In this document: one piece after another, positions 17,078-26,003 of the stretch
Layout of the letters: every line of letters starts with the position of its first letter
Numbering within the stretch: the stretch's first letter is position 1
The notes under the pieces: model-generated
Seen by the model: only the letters and a program-made list of their open reading frames with translations
What the model was told of the DNA's origin: nothing
Databases searched by the model: none
Source: Halobacteriales archaeon YIM A00013
GTDB lineage: Archaea > Halobacteriota > Halobacteria > Halobacteriales > Haloarculaceae
Assembly: GCA_025041195.1 (NCBI GenBank)
Contig: JAKCFM010000001.1
Location: 1,860,001 to 1,924,000 of the forward strand
Reading direction: 5' to 3'
Length of the DNA stretch: 64,000 nt
Translations under genes and position numbers: made by a program

Positions 17078-18859
17078 TTATCCACCAAACAGCTGCGGAC
17101 CAAACACCATCAACACGAGCCCGGCACCCATGGTGAGTCCGATGGTCGTCGTCACCATCCGAGTGAGGCGTCTGCCATCGCCCACGTTCAGCCGTGAGAC
17201 CAGCGCTTCGGTGGATGATCTGAGAATGTGGCCCCCATCGAGCGGATAGGCCGGCACACAGTTGAAAAATCCGAGATTGATGTTGATCCAGCCGGTCCAG
17301 AACAGCAGATTCGCGATGAGGAACAGCCAGCCACCCAAGAATGAGAGCGGGCCTTCAACCGTGTAAAAGTTCGTCACTGGCTCGACGAAGCCGGCAAAGT
17401 TGTAGGACGTCGCTCCGAGCGCGCCGGCGAACGGAAGCGAGAGCGCCTGAATCGAGTGTGAAAGAAAGCCCATTGGTGAGAGCCCGCTCGTTCCACCGAG
17501 GCTCGCGAGGAACTGCTCGGCTGGATAATCAAAGATGCCGAAATCATCGATCGTGTTTCCGCCAATCCCTGGAATGATCGTCACGCCGATGTAGCCATGG
17601 TCTGCGGGGCCATCAGTGAGCGTCGTGGAGAACTGTCGTTGCTCACCGTCAACAACGGCGGTCACCTGTACCGTCTCACCCGGCGACGTCGTTTCGAGTG
17701 CCGCGCTGAGCTCATCAGCACTGACGATCCGTTCGCCATCAAACCGAGTGATGACGAACTGACTGGCGTTGATTATTTCCGAGCGATTCGCCAGGGGGCT
17801 CTCCTCGGTCAATCCCTGGACAGCTGCGCCACCGACGAGTTCGAACTCCGTGCGATTGGTCGTGACGGTAACCCGTGGGGTGGATTCGAGCAAACTCCGG
17901 AGCTCGGCGCGCGTCGAGACGTTCGTGCCGTTTACGGATTGAATATGGACTGGCTGGTCGGCGTCATTGCCCGCTCCTTCGAGCGCTCCAGCCGCAGATC
18001 GCGTCACAAACAGCTCGCGAGTGACACGCTCCGTTCGCTCTCCATCCCCGGTCGCAACGGTCACATCGACCGTTTTATCCTCGATCTCGGTGAGCCGGCG
18101 ATCGAGCGCGTCCGCATCAGCGACCGACTCGCCGTTGATTGCGGTGATTCGATCACCCCGCTCAATTCCCGCCTGATCCGCTGGCGAGCCCGTAACGATG
18201 TCACCGACTGGGGCGCCAGGCGCAACCGAGACCGCACCCATCACCGGCCCGAACAACAACAGAAAGCCGACGATCGTCACCGCGAAATTGTTGGTGACGC
18301 CCGCGGCAAACATGCGCGTCTGACTCCCTCGATCCGCCTTCAGACGGCTCATCTCTTCGGGCTCGACGAACGCCCCGATCGGGATAATCGCCAGCATTGC
18401 AAGCCCCATTGAATCGATCTCGATGTCGCCAACACGACAGAACAGGCCGTGACCGCCCTCGTGAACGACCAGGCCAACGAGCAGGCCAAACACGATCTCC
18501 GGGGCAACAGAAAGCGGGAGAAAGTCGTTGACGCCGGGAATCACCAGCACGTTCTGTGGTTCGTTCACGACGGTTGGCTGTGGATTCACCACGGCCTGAA
18601 TGCCCGCTATGAGCACCATCAAAAAGACACCAGCCATCATGACGATCGCGATGCCAACACCGAAATTGCCGTAGGCACGCCAGAATCTGCGGGGCTGTGA
18701 GAGCCGATCGAGCAACACCTTCCCGTACTGGGTGTGGAGGGTGGTGATCGGCCCCTGTGTTCTGATCTGCTCGGGGAGCCATCCCTGCTGTTGAGCGATC
18801 GTCATCACGAACCAGTAGAACATGAGGCCACCGAGCACCAACCAGAGCGTATCGACCAT
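17078..18859 (-). CDS. M50 site-2 protease family metalloprotease with PDZ-like domains
   Basis: 593 residues from the ATG at 18859 (a TTG at 18871 would add four). The zinc motif HEGGH (residues 133-137) lies in a membrane helix, and the second catalytic motif NLGFFNCVPAYPLDGGHIL is near the C-terminus. Between them are PDZ-like domains (GAPVGDIVTGSPADQAGIER is a clear PDZ segment). About six to seven helices are predicted. Site-2 proteases cut membrane-spanning regulators such as anti-sigma-like factors or signal peptides; the haloarchaeal substrate is unknown. A second, smaller M50 protein lies at 22838-23977. Confidence 0.92.
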   Translation of the reverse strand: MVDTLWLVLGGLMFYWFVMTIAQQQGWLPEQIRTQGPITTLHTQYGKVLLDRLSQPRRFWRAYGNFGVGIAIVMMAGVFLMVLIAGIQAVVNPQPTVVNEPQNVLVIPGVNDFLPLSVAPEIVFGLLVGLVVHEGGHGLFCRVGDIEIDSMGLAMLAIIPIGAFVEPEEMSRLKADRGSQTRMFAAGVTNNFAVTIVGFLLLFGPVMGAVSVAPGAPVGDIVTGSPADQAGIERGDRITAINGESVADADALDRRLTEIEDKTVDVTVATGDGERTERVTRELFVTRSAAGALEGAGNDADQPVHIQSVNGTNVSTRAELRSLLESTPRVTVTTNRTEFELVGGAAVQGLTEESPLANRSEIINASQFVITRFDGERIVSADELSAALETTSPGETVQVTAVVDGEQRQFSTTLTDGPADHGYIGVTIIPGIGGNTIDDFGIFDYPAEQFLASLGGTSGLSPMGFLSHSIQALSLPFAGALGATSYNFAGFVEPVTNFYTVEGPLSFLGGWLFLIANLLFWTGWININLGFFNCVPAYPLDGGHILRSSTEALVSRLNVGDGRRLTRMVTTTIGLTMGAGLVLMVFGPQLFGG

Positions 18860-18965
18860 CGTTCGTCTCAAACAGTGGTACTCGTATGAGCCTTATCTTC
18901 TTTCAGGTCGAGATGTCCCCGTTCGATAGGCGGGTTTTGTCCAGCTTACTGCGTTCACTGGCCGG

Positions 18966-20594
18966 TTACGCTTCGAGCCGGAGCCGGCTGACGACGAACG
19001 ATTCGTCGAGCGCACCGAGGAACGGCCCAAGTCGGGGACCCTGGGGCTGGCCCAAAAAGAGCTGATAGCCCAGCTCGAACAGTTGACCCACCTCGATGTC
19101 GTTCGACCGAGCCGCCTCGTAGATCTGCTCTTGGATCGCGTCGTCGTCGAGTTCCGTGCGCTCAATCGCCGTTGCCAACGAATCGAGTGCGGTCGCTTCC
19201 GCGTCCGTGGGAGTCACATCGGGGAGCGTCTCTGCCAGCCGATAGTTGTACTCGTTATCCGTTTCGACGGCCCAGGTGCGTGCCTTTTCTACCCGGCTGA
19301 GTGCGTCTTCGATGGCCTGGTCGGGCGCTGATTCGGGGAGATGACCGCTGCGACGCGCCATTGTTTTGCGCAACTGTTGGTCGTCGGTCATGCCCAGCAC
19401 GGCGGCAAACGTGTACGGAATGCGAATGCGATCTGCATCGGCGGATTCGACACAGTGTGGATACGCCCGCTCTGCAATGGCGGACTCTCGATCAGTGCCG
19501 TCGATTTGATCGAAGTAGATCGCTTCGAAGCGATCAAACTCATCGACGAGCTGATCAAACCGCGAAACGTCGAAATCACGGGCTCGCTTCGGTGGCTTCG
19601 TAAAGAAATAGCGAAACACCTCGCGTTCGATCATCGAGAGCACCGTCTCCACGGTGATGACGTGACCAGACGACGACGAGAGCGCCTCGCCGTTGTACGT
19701 GAACCACTCATACACCATCGGCACTGGTGGCTCGATCTCGAAGATGGCGTCTGCGATCTCTTTTCCGCTCGGCCAGGAGCCCTCGGCGTGGTCTTTGCCA
19801 AACGGCTCGAAATCAACGTCGAGCACCATCCACTGGGCCGGCCACTCAAAGCGCCACGGAAGCTTCCCTTCCCGGAACGTGGCCGTTCCTTCGTGGCCAC
19901 AGCCCTCGATCGCCTGGTTACCAGCCTCAACGCTTTCACAGACGTAGTCGACGGTACCAGCGTCGAGATCGATGGCAGTGACGCTCTCTGTCAGATGGCC
20001 ACAGTTCGAACACTGCGGCGAGAACGGGACGTAGGAGTCATCAACCTTCTCCTGGTATTCTCCGAGCACCGTCCGTGCTTGCTCGCGCTTTTCGAGCACT
20101 GTCCGAACGGCCGGCTCGAACGCGCCATCAGCGTAGAGCTCCGTGTTTGAGACGATCTCGATCGGCACGCCAAGCTCGTTTGCGCTCCGTTCGAGCAGCG
20201 TCGTCTGATGGGCACCAAACGACGAACAACAGCCAAAGGGGTCGGGAACGTCGGTGAGGGGCTTGCCCAGATTCTCCCCGAGGGCGCTGGCGTTGATATC
20301 GCCCAGCCCGACGATGTCACCATCAAGCGACGCCAACGTCCGGGGCATCTTTCTGAGCCGGTCCTTATCGTCTGCGGTGAACACCTGCCGAACGGCATAG
20401 CCACGATCACGCAACGACTCGGCCACGAAATAACCGCGCATGATCTCATTCGTGTGGCCGATATGTGGCACACCCGAGGGGGAGACGCCCCCCTTGATGA
20501 TAATCGGTTCGTCCGGATCCCGCTCAAGGATCTCATCCGCCACTGAATCGGCCCAGAACGCCCGGCGATCAGCAGGTGACTCGGCTCCGCTCAC
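18966..20594 (-). CDS. lysS: Lysyl-tRNA synthetase, class I
   Basis: A 542-residue class I LysRS, the archaeal form unrelated to class II enzymes. The HIGH-type motif is in SGVPHIGHTNEIMRGYF and the KMSKS-equivalent loop in EALSSSSGHVITVETVLSMI. Cys-containing elements (QCSNCGHL and an upstream FGCCSSFGAHQ) are typical of this family. It charges tRNA-Lys. The start is GTG at 20594, overlapping the pyrH stop by 4 bases, so the two are translationally coupled. Confidence 0.96.
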   Translation of the reverse strand: MSGAESPADRRAFWADSVADEILERDPDEPIIIKGGVSPSGVPHIGHTNEIMRGYFVAESLRDRGYAVRQVFTADDKDRLRKMPRTLASLDGDIVGLGDINASALGENLGKPLTDVPDPFGCCSSFGAHQTTLLERSANELGVPIEIVSNTELYADGAFEPAVRTVLEKREQARTVLGEYQEKVDDSYVPFSPQCSNCGHLTESVTAIDLDAGTVDYVCESVEAGNQAIEGCGHEGTATFREGKLPWRFEWPAQWMVLDVDFEPFGKDHAEGSWPSGKEIADAIFEIEPPVPMVYEWFTYNGEALSSSSGHVITVETVLSMIEREVFRYFFTKPPKRARDFDVSRFDQLVDEFDRFEAIYFDQIDGTDRESAIAERAYPHCVESADADRIRIPYTFAAVLGMTDDQQLRKTMARRSGHLPESAPDQAIEDALSRVEKARTWAVETDNEYNYRLAETLPDVTPTDAEATALDSLATAIERTELDDDAIQEQIYEAARSNDIEVGQLFELGYQLFLGQPQGPRLGPFLGALDESFVVSRLRLEA

Positions 20595-21271
20595 GGCACC
20601 ACCTCGGTCCCGTCGTGACTCCCGTCTTCGATTGCACGACGAACCGCATCGGGTTCGGTGCCGTCCAGAACGATCGTCCGGGTGCCAGACCGCTGAATCA
20701 GCTTCGCGGCCAGCAGATCGACGGGGGCGTTCGACCCGGCGTGCATTTCGATGTCGCCGATGATGTTCACCAGCTCATCGGTCGCAAGCGACTCGAACTT
20801 CTCTGCAGTGCTCGACTGTGAGGGATCCTCGTTGTAGACGCCATCAACGCTGGTGGCAAAGACGAGCAGCTCCGCGTCGACAGTCTCAGCGAGCGCCGCC
20901 GCGACTGCATCGGTCGTCTGTCCGGGAATCATCCCGCCCATCACCGGGATGTCGCCGTCAAACAGCGCGCCAGCCGCCACTTCGTACGCTTTGGGTGGAA
21001 CTTGTCGTGCAGTCTCACCCAGCGCTGCAATCAACAGTCGTGCGTTCAGTCGGGTTACACCAATCCCGAGCTGGTCGAGTGCCATCTCATTCGCACCGAT
21101 CGCACGGGCGGTTTCAATATAATCCCGTGCGATCGATCCCCCGCCGACAACGACGCCAACGTCATGACCCGCAGCCCGAATCACCTCGATACTGTCGGCG
21201 TATGCTTCTACCCGCTCACCGTCGAGGTCCGGAGCGAGAACGCTGCCACCGACAGAAACGATAGCTCTCAT
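20591..21271 (-). CDS. pyrH: Uridylate kinase, archaeal type
   Basis: 226 residues, the usual archaeal UMP kinase length. The amino-acid-kinase fold is recognised from SVGGSVLAPDLDGERV at the N-terminus, VGGGSIARDYIETAR, and VMGGMIPGQTTDAVAAALAE in the nucleotide-binding part. It phosphorylates UMP to UDP in pyrimidine nucleotide synthesis. It precedes and overlaps lysS by 4 bases on the minus strand. Divergent from the MoaE gene with a 96-base gap. Confidence 0.95.
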   Translation of the reverse strand: MRAIVSVGGSVLAPDLDGERVEAYADSIEVIRAAGHDVGVVVGGGSIARDYIETARAIGANEMALDQLGIGVTRLNARLLIAALGETARQVPPKAYEVAAGALFDGDIPVMGGMIPGQTTDAVAAALAETVDAELLVFATSVDGVYNEDPSQSSTAEKFESLATDELVNIIGDIEMHAGSNAPVDLLAAKLIQRSGTRTIVLDGTEPDAVRRAIEDGSHDGTEVVP

Positions 21272-21367
21272 TGGAACGAAATAGCCAGCTGGCCCGCTTA
21301 AGGGTTATCAAGCGCGGAATCCACGCGCGCCACAACCTCTATTGCGATCGCTCTCCCTACGCCAGAT

Positions 21368-22189
21368 ATGCAGATCGTCTCCATTGTTGGTGATGACGCC
21401 AGCGTGCTCCTCGAACGGCTCGTCGGCCGGCTTTCAGCCCGGGGAACCATCGCCACGATCACCGAGCTCCCAGCAGATCCGGCTCCCGGCCACGAAAGCG
21501 CGATTCACTACACCGCCGCCGGTGCTGGTGTTGCAGTTGGCCACGCTGCGGAGGGCTGGAGTGCGTATGGAACGACCAACAGGTCGATCGATGTGCTCAT
21601 CGACGAGCTCGCCGGAACCTACGACTACTGCTTGCTCGAAGGCCACACCGGCCCCAGCGTTGAGACGATCGCTGTTGGCGTGGTGGAGGCCGAATCACCG
21701 ATACTGGCGGTCGACGAGCCCGAAACCTGCGCGCTAGAGCCAATAGTCGAGGAAATCGACGACAGCACACCGCACGTCACGCTCGAATCGCTCGTCAACG
21801 ACGTACAGTCGGTGTCGGCCGAATCACAGGCGGGGGCAATAGCGACGTTCACCGGGCGCGTGCGTGCGAAAGACCATCCGGACGACACCCCAACCGAGCA
21901 TCTAGCGTTCGAGATGTACGAAACCGTGGCCAACGACCGTCTCGATACGATTCGCACCGAGCTTGAGGCGCGCGATGGCGTCCATGCCGTCCGGTTTCAC
22001 CACAAAACCGGCGTCATCGAACGCGGTGAAGAGATCGTTTACGTCGTCGTGCTGGCCGGGCACCGACGCGAGGCGTTTCGAACCGTCGAAGACGGAATCG
22101 ACCGGCTGAAAGCGGAGGTGCCAATCTTCAAAAAGGAAGTCACGACTGATGAAACGTTCTGGGTACACGACCAGGCGGACCAGCCGTGA
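21368..22189 (+). CDS. moaE: Molybdopterin synthase catalytic subunit MoaE fused to a degenerate MobB-like domain
   Basis: A 273-residue fusion. Residues 1-125 resemble the MobB fold but the P-loop is absent (VGDDASVLLER replaces GxxxxGKT), so GTP binding is doubtful. Residues 145-273 are MoaE: GAIATFTGRVRAKD, TEHLAFEMYE, VRFHHKTGVIERGEEIVYV, and the catalytic-lysine region RLKAEVPIFKKEV. MoaE with MoaD inserts the dithiolene sulfurs into precursor Z to form molybdopterin. No other mo-cofactor gene is adjacent; mobA is at 46.2 kb. Confidence 0.88.
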   Translation: MQIVSIVGDDASVLLERLVGRLSARGTIATITELPADPAPGHESAIHYTAAGAGVAVGHAAEGWSAYGTTNRSIDVLIDELAGTYDYCLLEGHTGPSVETIAVGVVEAESPILAVDEPETCALEPIVEEIDDSTPHVTLESLVNDVQSVSAESQAGAIATFTGRVRAKDHPDDTPTEHLAFEMYETVANDRLDTIRTELEARDGVHAVRFHHKTGVIERGEEIVYVVVLAGHRREAFRTVEDGIDRLKAEVPIFKKEVTTDETFWVHDQADQP

Positions 22190-22481
22190 TACAACCCTTG
22201 TCGCAAGAGAAACAATTATACGTATTCCACAATTGAATTAAGTATATCCAACCCACACATCACATTTGTTATGCATTTCCAGGAAATATAGACAGATTTC
22301 ATATATGTTCGACGAGACGGCCTGAGAATCGGTTGTAAAATATCTCCGGCTCTCTCGACCGGTTGTAAAACGTACGTTTCACCCCGATTTATTCGGCTTT
22401 ACTCCCAGCAGTCGTGAAATAGTTTCAATGTTCCTCCAGTTATATGCAGGTATCCACACTACGAGTTACTGTGGTGAAAGC
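22190..22481. other. Intergenic region with direct repeats and a palindrome
   Basis: CGGTTGTAAAA occurs at 22330-22340 and again at 22360-22370, exactly 30 bases apart. The second copy runs into the palindrome GTAAAACGTACGTTTCAC (22365-22382), 16 of 18 bases symmetrical. TATA-like elements lie at 22388-22393 and about 22440-22446, before the small gene at 22482. This looks like a regulated promoter; no regulator is known. Confidence 0.55.
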
Positions 22482-22745
22482 ATGAGCGTAACTCCCTCTC
22501 AACAGACCGCTGATGTCTCCGCTGGCAACAAAGAGACCCGGCTCCGCGAGTATCTCTACACGCAGGCCGTCGAAGGCAACGGCGAGGTCTACTTCAAAAG
22601 CAAGTTCATCGCCGACGATGTCGATCTCTCGCCAAAGGAGATCGGCGCGTTGATGTCCAAACTGACCGACTCAGTCACTGAGATTGAAATCGAAAAATGG
22701 TCGTACACAAGCGCAACGACGTGGCGGGTGAAGACAACAAACTAG
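22482..22745 (+). CDS. Small haloarchaeal conserved protein (DUF7123-like)
   Basis: 87 residues from ATG 22482; an in-frame ATG at 22428 would add 18 residues, but a TATA-like TTATATG near 22440 fits the shorter form. The sequence ETRLREYLYTQAVEGNGEVY and DDVDLSPKEIGALMSKL suggest a small winged-helix-like protein, as in a family conserved in haloarchaea. DNA binding is inferred from fold resemblance only. The promoter region carries a striking palindrome. A T-run at 22793-22798 may terminate the transcript. Confidence 0.72.
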   Translation: MSVTPSQQTADVSAGNKETRLREYLYTQAVEGNGEVYFKSKFIADDVDLSPKEIGALMSKLTDSVTEIEIEKWSYTSATTWRVKTTN

Positions 22746-22792
22746 GCACTCGCTGTTGGCTCATCCACTCTCTGGCAGGTCCCTTCTGGCGC

Positions 22793-22798
22793 TTTTTT
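22793..22798 (+). terminator. T-run terminator candidate
   Basis: Six consecutive T bases follow a GC-rich segment 48 bases after the stop of the small gene at 22482-22745. Archaeal termination often needs only such a T-run. A TATA box for the next gene follows at about 22808. Confidence 0.4.
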
Positions 22799-22837
22799 GC
22801 CCGAGATTTATTTTTGCTCGGGTCATCCACTTCCATA

Positions 22838-23977
22838 ATGGCCGAGTCCGACGACCCTCTCGGTGGCCCGGCGATCGAGACGCTCGATCCAGTGTTTGCT
22901 GTTTCCGAGGTTCGCCGTGAGAACGACCGGCTTGTGTATTTTGGCGAGCCAGCCATCGCGCCGGCTGCTGTCGAACGGAATGTCTGGCCCCTGTTTCGCG
23001 AACACGGCTATGAAGTGCGGCTCACGACGGTCACGGATGGGGCGACAGATCCGATCACCGGCGTCGATATTTCCACGCCTCGACAGGCACTGATCGCAGA
23101 GCCACGGTCGCTCGGCATCGACGGCATTCCATGGAACAACCTCATTTTCGCGATGTTGACGCTGGTGACGACATTGTACGCGGGCGTGCGCTGGTACGGC
23201 ATAGAGAACGCCCATCCGATGGCGGTGTTGCAGACCTGGCCGTTTGCCGTCGCCGTGCTCGGCGTGCTCGGTGTGCACGAGCTTGGTCACTACGTCATGA
23301 GTCGCTATCACCGCGTCCACGCGAGCCTGCCGTATTTCATCCCCGTGCCGACGATCTTCGGGACGATGGGCGCCGTGATCAAGATGAAAGGCCGGATCCC
23401 CTCGCGGAAGGCGCTGTTCGATATTGGCGTTGCAGGACCGCTTGCCGGACTCCTGGCCGCCATCATCGTCACGACAATCGGTCTCCAGCTCGATCCAGTG
23501 GCTGTTGACGGCCCGATCTACCAGATAACGGGGTTGAACTATCCACCGCTGATTCAGCTCATCGCCATGGTGACCGGTAAACAACTCACTTTCACTGACG
23601 GGCTGTGGATCAATCCGGTCGTGGTTGGCGGCTGGGTGGGTATGTTCATCACGTTTTTGAATCTGCTTCCAGTCGGGCAGCTCGATGGGGGCCACCTCAT
23701 GCGGGCGATGATCGGCCAGCGACAGGAGACGGTCGGCGTCCTCGTTCCGGCTGGGCTGTTTTTGCTCGGTGGATATCTGCTCATTGTGCGTGCGTTTGCC
23801 CTTGAGGCAATTTTTCTCTGGTTTTTCTGGGGAATCATCACCACCGTGTTCGCGTACGCCGGCCCCGCCCATCCGATGCGAGAAGAGCCACTTGATGCTC
23901 GACGGATGGCAATCGGCATCGGGACGTTCCTGCTTGGCGTGGGCTGTTTCACGCCCGTGCCGTTCGAACTGGTCTGA
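22838..23977 (+). CDS. M50 site-2 protease homolog
   Basis: 379 residues from ATG 22838, 25-30 bases past a TATA-like TTTATTTTT (leaderless). After a soluble N-terminal domain of about 110 residues come roughly seven helices. The zinc motif is GVLGVHELGHYVMSRYH and the second motif NLLPVGQLDGGHLMRAMIG supplies the ligand Asp. PYFIPVPTIFGTMGAVIKMK is typical of the eukaryote/archaea EGY1-like branch. It would cleave membrane-embedded substrates; the target is unknown. Convergent with the membrane gene at 23981, 3 bases apart. Confidence 0.93.
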   Translation: MAESDDPLGGPAIETLDPVFAVSEVRRENDRLVYFGEPAIAPAAVERNVWPLFREHGYEVRLTTVTDGATDPITGVDISTPRQALIAEPRSLGIDGIPWNNLIFAMLTLVTTLYAGVRWYGIENAHPMAVLQTWPFAVAVLGVLGVHELGHYVMSRYHRVHASLPYFIPVPTIFGTMGAVIKMKGRIPSRKALFDIGVAGPLAGLLAAIIVTTIGLQLDPVAVDGPIYQITGLNYPPLIQLIAMVTGKQLTFTDGLWINPVVVGGWVGMFITFLNLLPVGQLDGGHLMRAMIGQRQETVGVLVPAGLFLLGGYLLIVRAFALEAIFLWFFWGIITTVFAYAGPAHPMREEPLDARRMAIGIGTFLLGVGCFTPVPFELV

Positions 23978-23980
23978 CAC

Positions 23981-24664
23981 TCACTCGGTCTGAGTCAGCA
24001 CGCCAGCAACCAGACTCGCGTGGACAACGCCCACGACTGCGGAAAGGATTGGCCCACTCCGTGTGTCCAGTGTGGTGAGCTGATACGCCCCAAGAACGAG
24101 GATGGTGGCCCCAATAACCGAGAGCCAGCTTCGCCGTGTGACCATGACGCTCATCGGAACGGCCCGGCTGAACGGGATGCCCTCGATCAGTAATCCCGGA
24201 AGCACGAACAGTAGCGCAAACCCACAGATCGTGATGGTCGACCCCAGCGCGGTCCACACTGGCCCGGGCGTGTACGGGAGCACAATCCAGCTCGGCACGG
24301 TGAGCAGTCCGTACCGAACGAGTCCCTTTGGCGAGAGCGTAACGCCACGGAGTCGGGCAAACAGCCAGCCACCACAGCCGATCGTCACCGAATACTCGAG
24401 AAACAGCAGCCAGAGCGCCCACAGTTGCCACGTTGGCTCAAGCCCCATCAGTGCAGATCGAGAAAACGTAACCTGCGAGATGAGCTGCACACTGACGGTC
24501 GGTGGTGTGTCCGGAAACGATCTCGCCGCCATGTGCACAATCGGTGATTCCTGCAGGAGTCGGTCAAGCCCTCGGATGAACAGCCCAGCACCGAGCCCGA
24601 CCACCACTGTTTCCGGAGCGCATCGGACGCAGCTGACGGCGTCGTCGATCAGCGAGGCTCCCAT
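23981..24664 (-). CDS. Polytopic membrane protein, unknown function
   Basis: A 227-residue protein with about five to six predicted helices (for example TVVVGLGAGLFIRGL, LWALWLLFLEYSVTIGCGGW, ALLFVLPGLLIEGIPFSRAV). No enzymatic motif was seen. The first base of its ATG overlaps the preceding PQQ-propeller gene stop by one base (24664), so it is the second gene of a two-gene operon and may work with that exported protein. Confidence 0.72.
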   Translation of the reverse strand: MGASLIDDAVSCVRCAPETVVVGLGAGLFIRGLDRLLQESPIVHMAARSFPDTPPTVSVQLISQVTFSRSALMGLEPTWQLWALWLLFLEYSVTIGCGGWLFARLRGVTLSPKGLVRYGLLTVPSWIVLPYTPGPVWTALGSTITICGFALLFVLPGLLIEGIPFSRAVPMSVMVTRRSWLSVIGATILVLGAYQLTTLDTRSGPILSAVVGVVHASLVAGVLTQTE

Positions 24665-25854
24665 CAGCCGGCCCCCAGCGCATAGATCGATCGGCCATCC
24701 GAACAGTAAATGCCCTCACCAGCCGCGATGAGGGCCGAAATCGGCCGGTCGTCAAACGGATCGGCCGTCTGCCAGAGCGTCTCGCCAGACGCCGCGTCCA
24801 CTGCGCCCACGCCGCCGTCTGCCGTGGGGAAGTAGACGGCCTCATTCGCGACCGCCGGAGCCTGAAACGCTGCTACGTCTGCTGGAACGAGGGCAGATCG
24901 CCATCGTTCGCGCCCGTCAGAGAGCGAATACGCACCGATCGACCGGTCGCCCCCGTCTGGAACAATCGCGAACACTGCCTCGTCGGTGACTGCAGGCGCA
25001 CTCGTCAACGGCAGGTGGCCAGTGGCTGATTGCCGCCAACAAACCGAGCCATCCGCACGCAAACACGCCGTGGTTCCACCATCACGGACGATAAACCCGT
25101 CCGGAATCGCCACCACGCTGTCGGGCAACAGCCCAGAGGGCTGCACAGCAGTCGTCTGCTCACCCGTCTCCACGTCGAAACCACGGAGTTGCTCACCATC
25201 GACGGTGTACACCGTCCCATGAGCGAGTGAGGGCCGATTTCCAGAGCCGGAGCGTCGCCACCGAACCACGCCCTCTGTGGGGCCAACCACCACGAGTTCG
25301 GCCCCCGTATCGATGATGGCGTCTCGGCCGTCGGTCACGGGTGGAACGAGCACGTCCGTGTCCGTACCACGCACTGAGTGCTTCCAGCGAACGGTGCCAG
25401 AGCCCGGATCGTCCGGCAGTGTCAGCGCTCGAACGGACGCGTCGGAAGCCAGAATCAATGACTCGTTGCGATAGACGGAAGACGGAACGAGCGCACCCCG
25501 AGAGACGCCGGAGCTGCGGTGTGTCAGCGACAGTTCGCCGGTGACAGTATCCACACCAACGATATCGACACCAGCGCCGTACACCGTTCCCTCTCCAACC
25601 AGCATCGGAGAGGACGGTTCAAGCGCTCGGTCTCGCACGACCCAGCGCAGTCGCACGCCCGATCTGGGCGCAGCCGCGTACGGATTATGCCACGTCCCGG
25701 CGGGATCGTAGCCGTGTAATGGCCACGATCCCGGCGGCGGCGTCGAGTACCGCGTTGGTGGTTGATACCGCTTGTAGACAGACCAGAGCGGAATAATCGA
25801 TCCCACCCCACCCAAGAGACCGAGCACTGCACGCCGAGACGGTGACCAGTTCAT
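24664..25854 (-). CDS. Tat-exported PQQ-type beta-propeller protein
   Basis: 396 residues from ATG 25854 (a TTG at 25860 would add two). The N-terminus has a twin-arginine signal (SPSRRAVLGLLGGVGS) without a clear lipobox. The rest is repeated blade sequence of the PQQ/BamB type, such as GVDTVTGELSLTHRS, GFDVETGEQTTAV and AVDAASGETLWQTADPF, each with the D-x-x-T/S-G-E core. Such haloarchaeal propellers are usually non-catalytic binding scaffolds at the cell surface. Coupled by a one-base overlap to a downstream membrane protein. Confidence 0.87.
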   Translation of the reverse strand: MNWSPSRRAVLGLLGGVGSIIPLWSVYKRYQPPTRYSTPPPGSWPLHGYDPAGTWHNPYAAAPRSGVRLRWVVRDRALEPSSPMLVGEGTVYGAGVDIVGVDTVTGELSLTHRSSGVSRGALVPSSVYRNESLILASDASVRALTLPDDPGSGTVRWKHSVRGTDTDVLVPPVTDGRDAIIDTGAELVVVGPTEGVVRWRRSGSGNRPSLAHGTVYTVDGEQLRGFDVETGEQTTAVQPSGLLPDSVVAIPDGFIVRDGGTTACLRADGSVCWRQSATGHLPLTSAPAVTDEAVFAIVPDGGDRSIGAYSLSDGRERWRSALVPADVAAFQAPAVANEAVYFPTADGGVGAVDAASGETLWQTADPFDDRPISALIAAGEGIYCSDGRSIYALGAG

Positions 25855-26003
25855 TGACAATGAATATCATCGTATGGTCAAAAATCAACTGGAACGAAAC
25901 CATACAACGTAGTAACACGTTCTCTATCTCATTCAGAACTGACAGTCTAGAAACCTTATTTGTCAACTAACTACTTGTCTGTCAGTTTCAACGAGATCCA
26001 CGC

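Noticed and set aside
22823-23980. A long open frame (385 codons) on the minus strand across the smaller M50 protease gene
   Set aside because: It is antisense to a clear protease with intact zinc motifs and has no recognisable domains or hydrophobic pattern; long antisense frames are expected in GC-rich haloarchaeal genes.
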